A stretch of 64,000 nt of DNA, taken from NCBI RefSeq assembly GCF_041146795.1, contig NC_135188.1, positions 1,155,919 to 1,219,918 on the forward strand, read 5' to 3'. The first letter of the stretch is position 1. Each line of letters starts with the position of its first letter. Below, in pieces: positions 37,617 to 55,702 of the stretch. The stretch comes from Maylandia zebra. Taxonomy: Eukaryota; Chordata; Actinopteri; Cichliformes; Cichlidae. The notes beneath the pieces are model-generated. The model was not told the DNA's origin, did not search any database, and saw nothing but the letters and a program-made list of their open reading frames with translations. The position numbers and the translations under genes are program-made.

Positions 37617-40261
37617 GAGCGTGATTTAAGGTACCGGGACATTAGGATAAACAGCTCCACCTCGGGGCTTTTAATTCGTATGAAATGCACTTCAGCGGGC
37701 CAGATCAAAATGTCTTTATCCACTGAACTCTATCTGACTGATTAGCTGTGGGGCCACTCCACTCCTTTAGCTGTGCAAATGTATTTTCCATAGAGAGCGG
37801 CAGCTCCTCATCAGTCTTGAAGATGAATAAGAGTCCCCGTGCTAGGCTAGGTTTTACAGATATTAGCTAGTCAGTAATAGAATTAATTATCACAGTGATA
37901 AGAGGAATAGCTACTAAAGTCAGAAACTCTAGTTTCTCACAAATCAGTATCTTGAAATTAAGAGTTGGACAAACAAAAACTTGCTATTTTAAAGAATTTC
38001 ACATTTTTACTTTTACATCAATTCCCTAAGAGTGATTTTATAGGACTATTTAATAATATTGAACAGGACGGAGCTATACTCACCCTCTGACTGCGCAGTG
38101 TGACGCCCGCTGATTTGAAGTCAGGGAATTTGATGCCTGCCGTCTCTGGAACAGCCTAAACAAGAAAAACTATAAATGCGAGACACAAACTGTTTGGATA
38201 TGTCTGAAACGTCACCATAGAGGCATTATTATGGATCAAACTGGGTTTAAATGTTACTTAGAACACTGAGAGAAGATCGGTGCGGTTTATTAGAGACACT
38301 TGTCCCATCAAAATAAAGAAATGACCAAAACACCACTTAAAGCAAGTAACAATTAATTTAGTGCAAAATGAGGACAAAGCTGCACCGTGACCATTATTAT
38401 TATTAAAATTCTCCCCATTGTTGCTTTTCTTTGACTTCCTCTGTTACCAGCAGTCATGTGCTTTACTTTGCTCTTCTTGAGTGAAATCCTATCATACCGG
38501 TTTTTCTGTTTCTCTTTTTTGTGGAAGCTTCTTCTTGGAAACTCTCTTTTCAGCTCGTCTCAACTCTGTCGTTGTGTCAGCTGCCTTAATGAGTTTTTGC
38601 AGATCCTGGGCTTTCTTCTCACGCTCTTTCTTCCTAGTCTCAATTTTCCTTAGCTCCTGAACAAGATACTCCTCTTCTGCCACCTGCAGGGAAAAACGGA
38701 GAAATGCGGTCTTTCACATTTAAAATGCTGTGAAAAATCTTTTTCTTTTTTTTTTTTCCCCCACAAAAAGAACGTGTCTATACACCTGCACATAGATACA
38801 GGTCAAAATGCAAAATCACAAACCTGTTCAGGTGTGCGATTGAACAGCTTTTCCAGTTGCTCTTTGCGGCGCCTTTCATGGCCAGCGTCAAAGATGTAGA
38901 TTTTGGGTTCTGTCCCTGATGCTGCGCGCACTTTGGTCAGCTTACCACAAATGCTATAATATCGTTCTTTCAGGTCCTCCACAGAGCGTTTCTGACAAAA
39001 AACAAACAAAACAGTTTTTAAAATTAAAACGTGTGTTCTTTAAATTCCCCTTACTGTAATTTTCAAATCCATTATAGATGAGGCACTAAACACTTACTCT
39101 GTATTGCTGGTGATCATATCGGTCATGGACAACGATGAAGCGTAAGTCAAACCGCTTGCAAAGGTCAAACAGGTGGTCTGTCTCTGCTTTAGTCCAGCCA
39201 TCATCGTGGAGATGCATTTGGTACTCTTGCTCCGAGTACACTGGCACCTGCACTGTCTATAGAGGTAAAACAGAGAAACAGTGAAAAAGGATGAATAATG
39301 CGAAAGGACGGGTAGCTGCAACCACATGTCCTTCTTGCCTGTACTACATAAGCAGAAGAGGGTTTTCCCTACCTTGTTAAAGCGAGCAAAAGGGTAGTCC
39401 TTGCCCTCTTCTGCAACACGTCTCCAGTGGTGGAATATGGCCCCGTCTCTGCGTGCTGGATTTGTGAAGGGCATCCACTTCCAGGGACGAACCTTTTTAC
39501 AGCCTAACTTGGCTTTGACTGTCCTATAACCTTGAGTGGTGTCACTAGGCAGCAGGGGGGGTGCATCCCTATGGACAAACAGAAAAAACAATTCTTTATT
39601 ATCAATATTCTAATTGTTATCATAAAATCAAGAAACACAGAAATGCAAAGTTATTTACAAAACACTTTAGATTCCTTCCAAATGCAAATAAATCCTTTTG
39701 AAATTCCCAAACAGGAAACATTAAAAAGGCCTTTATGCATTTCAGATTAACTGACTAATATTGAAAAAGAAAAGCATACTTCTTATCAGAATAAAGCAGA
39801 GCGTAGACCTCTCTGTGCATTCCCTCTGGTCTCTTGAAGGTCAGCGTCTCTGTTGCTTTCTTGGTTTTTTTCTGAGGTGGAAGATGCAGACATTCGTTAT
39901 TCAACTGCAAAAATATTTGTGCTCAAACAATTGTAATACACATCTCTTCAGTTTCTCTCCCTGGCAAAAGCTTTGAGCTGTAAGTACATAAGTACATTAT
40001 TATACCTGCATGTTACGAACCCAACAGCTAGGGAAATTCATTGAAAGTATAATTTAAACCAGTGTTACTTAAATCCAGGGACAGACATCGTTAGAATTAT
40101 CGTATACAACACAAAACACAAACGTCCATCTTACTATAAGACAAACATGAATAACACAGTCTCACCTTGTCTGAGTTGATGAGGTCTTTCTTGGTGATGG
40201 GACCATCATTATCCCCTCCGGTCAACTCAAGAATATCTCTGACATCAGCACCGGTAGCCAT
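36302..40261 (-). CDS. dmap1: dmap1, DNA methyltransferase 1-associated protein 1 (complete, 10 coding exons)
   Basis: DMAP1 is a nuclear subunit of the NuA4/TIP60 and SRCAP chromatin complexes and binds DNMT1. Coding exons in transcript order: 40166-40261, 39780-39871, 39373-39568, 39098-39256, 38824-38991, 38498-38683, 38084-38155, 37481-37553, 36758-37101, 36302-36361. All joins are GT/AG and keep frame, giving 481 residues against 467 recalled for human. The protein starts MATGADVRDILEL. A block near residues 98-127 reads VRPWKWMPFTNPARRDG. The SANT/Myb-like domain is at about 145-200 (DDGWTKAETDHLFDLCKRFD). A charged coiled coil follows from about 238 (VAEEEYLVQELRKIE), and the basic Ser-rich tail is RKRRESASSSSSVKKVKKP. 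The Gly/Ala/Ser-rich insert after LRHRYEAL is longer than I recall for mammals. It is divergent to hnrnpm. Confidence 0.97.
37588..37616. repeat. (CA)n microsatellite in dmap1 intron 7
   Basis: About 13 CA units lie just upstream (transcript sense) of coding exon 8, 35 bp from its acceptor. Confidence 0.9.
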
Positions 40262-41447
40262 GGCTGTATGAGATTAACTGTTTAGCTATTTAACGTTTTG
40301 AAAAATCTATCAAAGCTAAATAACACGAATTAATTCACGCGCACTCATTCATTCTGTGCATGTGGTAACGAAAGACTCGTCGTACACACTCCTAGCTAAG
40401 CGCTAATGCTAATGTTAGCATTTCGGTAGCAACGCTTAGGTCTCAGAACCGCAAACAGCAATATAAAGAGTTCGTAAGAGTTTATATTCCTAATATTACT
40501 GCGTACTTGACTACAATATGTGAACATTACAGGGCCATTTATAATGAACATTCACGAGATAGCTGTTAAGGCAAAGAGAGCAATTAGCACAAAACCGACA
40601 CTCCTTCCGTCCCCGCTCATATCGTTGTGACTAGACGGATTGCCTATTAATTATCGCCCCCGTGAGGTCTGGCGGGCATAACAACTCGAATTCAGCTTTA
40701 TTATGTTTACATTGTTAAATAATGTAAACGACAGTAGAGGTTAAAAATACCAACAAAATCATTGCAATAGAATACAAATTCTTCAAACCATGCCCGGCAC
40801 ATTTGTAAAATAATTGCAGAGCATAAAACTGTGATGCCATTATAAAAATAGTAACGCTTCAAACATGAAGGACCTGTTTGTCACGTTTCTTTGAAAACAT
40901 ATAAACCTTTGCTACTTATTTTACCGTTCATCAAACTTTATGTACGCTTGCACATTATTCTGAAAATCAATGTACGTGCCGCGATGTCCTTAGTTTTAAA
41001 AGAAAATACCGGAAGCAGACCCTTTCATTGAATGAAGACAGCTTGGTGAAACTGAAACTGGACTTGGTTGATTTATTTCGTAAGAACTCGATAAGTGAAA
41101 GTTATCAGGCCATATATATATATATTTTTTTTAATGTAGACTAATTTGTCTGGGACAAATTTTATTTTATTACATTTCAGTCCACACTCCTCACCGGATG
41201 GTGGCGGTAATGTACCATTTTGCTGTTTGCCAAACGCCGATAAATAATATAAAGAAGAAGAAGAACCTCTCGTTTAAACTCATGCTTCCTCCTTCTTTCC
41301 GCCATTTTCCTCCGTTGGCGTACCAGTGAGAGGTGTTGTACGAATTCAGTATATGTGCTTTTGAGTTTCTCTTTAGAAGCGCAAGAATCACTAATATCAA
41401 ATTTTCTAGTACAGTTTCCTTTCATAAGCACTAATTTGCGTAAGAAA
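40262..41447. promoter_or_regulatory. Divergent dmap1/hnrnpm promoter interval
   Basis: About 1.2 kb separate the two start codons, so both 5' UTRs and promoters must lie here or start in upstream introns. On the hnrnpm side, CCGCCATTTTCC at 41299-41310 is a YY1-type core-promoter motif in a pyrimidine-rich setting, a plausible start-site region about 140 bp before the ATG. The dmap1 side has no TATA box near the ATG. No conserved open frame is present between the genes. An interspersed repeat occupies about 41180-41275. Confidence 0.55.
41180..41275 (+). repeat. Short interspersed repeat with (GAA)n tail in the hnrnpm promoter
   Basis: The motif GGTGGCGGTAATGTACC, followed by GCTGTTTGCCAAACGCC, an A-rich AATAATATAAAG and a GAAGAAGAAGAA tail, matches a short repeat I recall as frequent in fish genomes. 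It sits directly upstream of the likely hnrnpm start-site region. The family name is not known to me. Confidence 0.5.
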
Positions 41448-48280
<6,833 letters not shown>

Positions 48281-48875
48281 CCTGTGTGTCCGTGTTGCAT
48301 CTGACATTATTTTAGTTTGTGATCTCACTCTGTACTCCTGAACTGCCCCTTCACCCAGTATACCATGTTAGATAAATGTAACAGTGAAACTCTTTATTTT
48401 TGCCCTTTTCAGACATTGGATGTGTCACATGTTAAAATCACTCAGACATGGGTAAGCTTGACTTTGAATGAAGCTATGAGGACTATTAGACTGATCACCA
48501 TGTGTCAGAGTACCACTCAGTCTGAGAGATCTTACTGCAGCTCAAAAATGAATTTGAGATGTGAGGCTGTTAATGTTCACGTTATTCTCCTTTGGGGTTC
48601 TACAGTGAGCTCAGGAGACATAACTCAAACATTAGCTCGTGCTGTTATTGCTTTCTTGAGTTTTAAGAAGTGATTCAGGCATGAAGCCAGCACGTTCAGA
48701 TGCTGTTACAAAAGTAAAACTAAATGCATGTCTGAAATGGGCTTTAGTGACACGTCATAGTCAAAGTGTTTGTTTTTCCTTCTGTTTAAATTTTTTAGAG
48801 ACCAACTTTTAATTTTTTATTTTTGTCCTATCATGCTTCCTGTCAGTGCTTTTGTTCTGTAAGGTGTTTTGATAA

Positions 48876-48881
48876 AATAAA
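48876..48881 (+). terminator. hnrnpm: hnrnpm polyadenylation signal (AATAAA)
   Basis: AATAAA sits 596 bp after the stop codon in an AT-rich 3' UTR and is followed by a TTTG/TGTTTGTGGTG downstream element. It is well placed before the timm44 promoter at about 49.1 kb. No protein-coding frame lies between 48281 and 49138. Confidence 0.7.
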
Positions 48882-49133
48882 CCTCAATATTTGAAACGCG
48901 TTCACTGTTTGTGGTGCTCGTGCGCTGATCGTACGTTTCATAACATGTGAGCTAAATGAGCCAAATAGTGAGCAGCGACTGCAGGTCAAAGTTGATCTCG
49001 TAAATATGAGGCACAAACACTGGGGCGGTGGAACGGTCCTGTTGAGCTCTGGTTGGCTATTACAATGAGCTGTAGTCCAGCCCCCTCGTGGACGAGGAAG
49101 GTCACCACCGGAAGAAGGTCACAAGCACGACGT

Positions 49134-49147
49134 TCAAGATGGCGACC
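49134..49147 (+). promoter_or_regulatory. timm44: YY1-type motif overlapping timm44 start codon
   Basis: TTCAAGATGGCGAC contains the AAGATGGCG core of a YY1 element, here coinciding with the initiation codon at 49139. This arrangement is common in TATA-less genes for mitochondrial and housekeeping proteins and supports the chosen start. Confidence 0.6.
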
Positions 49148-51566
49148 CCCTTATGTCGGTGTTATCAGGTGAGTGTTTGGGCCATGTGTGTAAAATATCC
49201 ACGTAAAAACACCACAAAACGATAAGGGAACGAACTGAAACGACATTTATTCCACGGCCTCTTTTAGCCGAAACGGCGAAAATCTCAATTTCGTTTAACT
49301 TCTCTGCTAAACGTGCTGTAAGCTAGCCGAGCTAGCCGTCTGAATAGAGGGGTAAGCAGCCGGTGTCTCAGCTCTTGGAGTTGGGAGCATATAAAATGTT
49401 GGAATTTCAGTGAAAAGTCCAAAAGCTCCAAACATTGTTTCTGGAAAACTTTTTCTATCGTTAGCTTGTTTGCTGCTGCTTCACTTGAAGCGTTCCGATA
49501 AAGAAGTTTCCTGTAAAAACACCAAAGCTTCGTGATTTATCGTCACGTTCAGTTCAAGAGTTTATTTCAGCCTCGAGTGTCTGCTGAAGTTTGTTTCTTT
49601 GTCCAGATATGTGTAAGAAGGGGTTTGGTGGCTTTCCCTTCCTCCTACCTGCTGCTTTCCAACAGACCCAATGTCTACACGATACGTGGGCTCCTCACAC
49701 ACTCTCCACAGGTAACAACACCTGGAATAAGAAGTCCTACTTGACCCTGATTATGTCTGCCTTTGCCATATAGTCTATATACTGTTGGTTTATATTGGCA
49801 TATATAATCATTAGTATTAACACAGAAAGATACTTGGGGTGCTTTAAAATGCTAAAATGTCACAGTTTATTCAGGGAAGTCGTACTGCAGCTTGTAGTTT
49901 AGAGTTAACCTGCGTTTGTATAGTTTCTGAAAGGCTTTGCTGAAACTTTAATACAAATGCTTGGTAATTTTCCTCTTTTAGCCCAAGTCTAGCACACTGT
50001 ATCTAGATAGATATAGATGGTGGGATTTCTTTTCTCTCTAAAAATCAACTGTTGGTCAGGTTTACATTTTTAGAACTCCGGCACAAGAAATACATTTGAG
50101 AAATACAAACTCTATATTTGCATTCATCCTAACCTGGTGGGGTTTTTGTGTGTCTTCAAGGTGCCTCAGTCAGCCCTTCTTCAAGTAAGGTATTTGTCAG
50201 GAGAGCGGGGTGGTGGACGAAGAGGTTTCCTGGGAGAGTTTTTGGATAACCTCAAACAGGAGCTAAACAAGAGCAAGGAAATGAAAGAAAACATCAAAAA
50301 GTTTCGAGAAGAGGCCAAAAAACTCGAGGAGTCAGAGGCATTGAAGCAAGCTCGGAGGAAATATGTAAGTATCTGGCCGCACGCTGAACTTCTGTCACTT
50401 AAACTAGTAGCAGGTCTGGAAATGCTCTTCTTGTCTTTTCCCAGAAAAATATAGAGTCTGAAACAGTGAAGACGTCCGAGGTTCTCAGGAAGAAGTTGGG
50501 AAACATTTCAGAGACGGTCAAAGAGGTAAATATGACAGGTACACGTATAAACTCTGATTGTTGTAGTCATGCTGCTGAAGCTGGTACGATTCTGTATGTT
50601 TGTAAGGGACTGGAAGAGGTCAGCCGGACAGAATTTGGGAAGAAAATCAAAGAAGGAATGGAAGAAGCTGCCAAAACAGCAAAGACATCTGCTGAGACTG
50701 TCTCCAAGAGTGGAGAGATGCTGGGGAAGACGGGCGCATTTAAAGCAATATCGCAGGTATGCAGTCACAGTGCAAGTTAAATATGATTCACCTTTTATTT
50801 CTCCTGTACAGCATGTATGACGCATAAACGTGTTACCATTATTCTCAGAGCTATCATTAAAGACGAGGTCATTATTTACTAACTATTAGAAATAATTTGT
50901 GTCACTGACAGATTTTCTGTTTTTAGGGAATGGAGAGTGTGAAGAAAGAGATCGGTGACTTGGGTCACACTGGCCCTTATCGGCCTCCCACCAGACTCAG
51001 AAAGAGGACGGAATTCTCCTCCAAGGGGGCAGCGGATGAAAGCAGGGTCTTTGAGGCCAACGAGTACGTGAGGGCCCTCTGTTTGCCTGATGCTAAGAGG
51101 GGACATGCCCCTCAGCTTCACGATCAATATTTGGATCGATCGGGCCAATATTACTAAAGATATAAGAATTGAAACTCACCCAAAGCTAAAAGCAGCGAGA
51201 GCTGGGACTCACGTCCGATTAGATACCAAGAAACTGACATTAATATTATTTCTTCAGCAGGTTTTGGTATCATCAGCTTAACACCATCAAATGACAGTTT
51301 TCACACAAACTGTTGCCTGATGTTTGGAGGAGGACTGTAACAGCTGTGTGCCATTTCCTCTACCTCATTGTCATTTCAAGTGTTTCATTTCTATTTGCCT
51401 TGTTGATCTGGCTGTAAAGTGCTTATTTATCACATTTTATATCACTGTATATGTTTATATCATCACTTTAGGGAAGCTATGGGCGTGGTGCTCCACAAAG
51501 ACTCAAAATGGTACCAGCAGTGGAAGGACTTCAAAGACAACAACGTGGTCTTTAACAGTAAGGAAT

Positions 51567-51601
<35 letters not shown>

Positions 51602-54600
51602 TTACACATACTGACTCTTTGTTTTAGTCGCTCAGGCGTTACCTGGTTAATTGTCCCAGTGTAATTATAGGAGAGGACCAATGATATGTCTGTTGTCTTA
51701 AATGTGATGCTGCTGCATCTTCACTGTTGACCCCGAGTAATAAAGCTGGCGTTAGGGCTGCTCGATTATGGCAAAAATGATAATCACGATTATTTTCACT
51801 GAAATTGAGATCTCGATTATTTGACGATATTTATTTAACCCTTTAAGACCTACCATAGAACCAAGTCCGCCAGAGCTTATATTATTTTTTTACATGTTGT
51901 AGTGCCATTTGTGGGAGCATTTCAAGTTGCTATACATCAATACAACTGTTATAGCCCATATATATTTTGTTTTTTTTACATATATTTCTACTTGGAGAAA
52001 TTTAAGAGGTTTACCCCTCAAAACTTTAAATACAAAAAAGTTGCAAAAAATAGTTTACAACAACAGGAAACTTATTGTGAGTGTGTTCATAGTTTTATTT
52101 TGGAGATACAGCAATTTTTATATACTGCAGGAAAAACAAAAAAAACAATCCTATGATGCAAATTTGCAAAGAAAACAGCAGGTGCATCAAAATAAACTAT
52201 TTCCAGCAGTGCAATTCGAGTTCTAAGCATCACAGAAACTATTCAGAAAAGTCAAACATGACTTATAAAACACCAGTATAGGCTTTTAAGGCCTACAAGT
52301 AAAAAACTACATTTCCGCGAAAATGCTTCCGGTTTTGGCCAGGAAATGGCGGACATGCGATAGTTAGCGGTGACGTCTGTTTCACTGTGGGAAGTGTTAC
52401 GAACAGCTGATAGGAACGGCAAAGTGTGTTTCTGGAATATTATGTTTTTGTTCCTGCAAGCGCTTTTTATGCAATTTTTGCAAAGCTATATGTGGAAGGA
52501 AACCGTGACCGAGGACAAGCTGATGGCATCAGATGTAAGTACAACTCCTCCGGTTTCATATGCAAAACAAATTATTGTGCTAGCTTACAGGGCTCAGGGT
52601 TCTTCAGGGATTTAAAAATAGTTACACAAAACGGAGCGTGCAGCTCTGACCGGCTTTAAAGGGTTAACAATGACTTTAAAAAATAATATAAAATAGTGTG
52701 CAACACCACTGAAGTTTTTTTTACCTGTCTTTTCAACCAACAGCAGTCACTCTCCAAATAACTTCTGCTTAGCTTTCCGAGCTTCCCTCGGGTCCTCTTA
52801 ATCAGCGGTCTCCAACCTTTTTTGCGCCACGGACGGTTTATGCCCGACAATATTTTCACGGACCGGCCTTTAAGGTGTCGCGGATAAATGAGGGAGGGGC
52901 TAATAATCGGCTCAGTCATTTTTAATGATCGTTGAAAGTCCAGATCGTAATCGTGATTAAAATTCGATTAATTGAGCAGCCCTAGCTGGCGTACTTTTGT
53001 GTTTGGCCGGTGATGTCGTTACTGACCCTCCAGTTTATTAGCATCTATTAATAAGCATTTTCTGAAAGAGCAGGGTGATGGAAGATGTAGCTACACTCGG
53101 TTAATTTTATGTGCATTAGTTATGGAAACGCTGTTAATGATTAATAATGTTTGGACGTGTGAAAGATGGCCTTTCAGGTGGGACGTTACACAAAGTAATC
53201 ATGTAGTTTTTTTCACAGCCATTTGGGCCCCATCAGCGTTTCTAAGCTGAAAATGCTGATCACTCACTTCTGTGTTTGATAAAATAACATTGCTGGCAAA
53301 CTGCTGCCATGAAAGTCTTTCATTCCAGTTTGGGATGCAGGATGAGTCTTTGATTGGTTTCACGCTTTTCTTGCCCTGCTTTCTGTGAGGTGAAGCTCTC
53401 CGCCGCCCACATGTTCTGACACATTTGTGAATGTTTTGACTCAAAATGCTATAAACAAACATGCTGCTTGTATAATGTGCTTATTGTTAGAAAGACAAAT
53501 ATTCGTACTGCTTTCCTGAACTTATCCAGGCCTGGAAATCAGATTACCTTTGTATCCAAACCTCTGACAAACTGATTTTTTTAATAATCACAGGGTTCTT
53601 TGAGATGAAGATGAAATATGATGAGAGTGACAACGCGTTTATCAGAGCGTCCCGTGCCGTCACTGACAAGATGACTGACATCATAGGTGAGCATCTGTGG
53701 GAACTGTCGGTGCTTTGAAACACACAATTGTTACATGTATCTCTTTTTATGCTTGAAAGACTTAATTTGTATTCGTGGACCTTGATATGATGTCTAGTCA
53801 AGATGTTTTTAGTAACATATGCGGTACTGATCCACCAATAGAGGATCAGTACCTGGTCCTCAGCCAGGACAGGGTGGAGTGCCCACTCCTCGGGGGGGAA
53901 GTGGAGTCGTTCATAAGGAGCACAGCTCCTCCACACAGGGCTGTGCGATATGACTATAATCTGATATCGCGATATAAGACATCCGCCGTCCAACAGCGAT
54001 ATATTTCACAAACATTTTGCATTTTCTGTCCATTCTGTGAATCTCGGGCAGCTCGACTTGTGTGAAGTGTTTCCAGCTGTGCGTCGTGTAGCTGGAGTCG
54101 AGTGTTTTGACCGATGCTGAAACGATACATTTTTAGACATAAGTTGAAAGGCCGCCGTTTTCTTTGAGTATTTATTACACGGCGTGTTCTAAGGTTTATT
54201 TGTTTTATTTCTTTTTAGCTTCTCGTCTCTAAACACTCTGCATCTTTCACGTGATTCAATTTATTTTGAAAAATCTCAACAGGATCTTCAGCTTTATTGT
54301 GAAAGGTTTATGTGGAAAATAAACAAGCGGACGGTGGTTTTACCGTCGTTGTTGCTAACGACAACGCATAAAAACAGTCGCTTGTCCGTCCGCAGTGTGG
54401 TGATATTAAATGTAAGAGAGAACTTTAAGAAGCTAATTCTGCAGTGACCATCAAAACGGTGAAAAAATATTGGCGTGAACAGTTTATTTTGCGACAGCAG
54501 GAAGTAAACGATATGAAACGACAGACATTTTCATATCGTTGTATCAAACAGCCCGACCTCCACATCCAAAGGACCCGGTTGGGGTGATTCAGACATCTGA

Positions 54601-55658
54601 TCGGATAAGCAGAAGAGGATTGACTTACGTAAAGATGAAAGTCTTTATATTATTGGAGGTTATATCGCTGTTTATCATATACTTGATGAATCTTTTACAA
54701 ATCTTTGTCCTGCTCGTCCGTGTGCATAAAGGTGGACTGTTTTCAAAGACTGAGATGTCTGAAGTGCTGACAGAGATTTTGAAGGTGGACCCGTCCTTTG
54801 ACAAAGACTCCTTTCTCAAGCAGTGTGAGCGAGACATCATCCCCAACATACTGGAGGTAACACCAATCTCAGCAGATATCACTCAAGTTTTTCTAAATCT
54901 TTAAACTGTCATTTAGAGTGTACCTCTGCAAAAGGAGAATACTCGGTACGACTGTGCACTGCCTTCATAAAACAAGTCAGGACGACCATTTAAGCCTTTT
55001 TTCCACACAGGCCATGATTCGAGGGGAGCTGGAGGTTCTGAAGGACTGGTGCTATGAAGCGGTACGTCCTTTTGCACACGCTGGCTCTGCGTGTTTAAAT
55101 AAGTGGACTGACAGCTCCATGGCTCTGCTGTGCCTCGATTCTCTGCAGGTGGCCAGTTTTTCATGAAGTGTCTTTGTCATTATGTGATCTCCATTTTCTC
55201 CTTCACTGGGTTTGCAGACGTACAGCCAGCTGGCTCATCCAATCCAGCAAGCCAAGGCCATGGGGCTTCAGTTCCACTCCAAGATTCTGGACATCGACAG
55301 TATTGATGTAAGTTGCGTAAGACGAGACTCTGCGGGCTGATACTCAGACTACTGGCTCTTCTTTGCAATCTCAGGTTTAAAAATAGCAACACTTCATCAG
55401 TTTGCAGTTCATACGTGTGCTGACGGGAGCTGTAACGACTCTGATCACTGATTCGACTTTTATATTTGTAAATGTTTCACCTGATGAAGGGAAATCCTTG
55501 AATTCTGGTCAGTAAATATTCATGCATGTTGTTCTCCAGCTGGCCATGGGTAAGATGATGGACCAGGGTCCAGTGCTGATTATCACTTTCCAGGCTCAGT
55601 TAGTCATGGTGATCCGAAACACCAAAGGAGAAGTGGTGGAAGGAGATCCTGTAAGTCT

Positions 55659-55702
<44 letters not shown>

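Larger units (their letters stand above)
51753..52984. mobile_element. Non-autonomous hAT-like element with 8-bp target duplication (timm44 intron 7)
   Basis: The element starts TAGGGCTGCTCGATTATGG and ends TTAATTGAGCAGCCCTA, which are inverted repeats of each other over the outer 13 or so bases. It is flanked on both sides by the identical 8-mer GCTGGCGT (51745-51752 and 52985-52992), the target-site duplication size of hAT transposons. Total length is 1232 bp, but two other repeats are inserted inside (51839-52663 and 52803-52890), so its own sequence is only a few hundred bases. No transposase frame remains. Confidence 0.88.
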
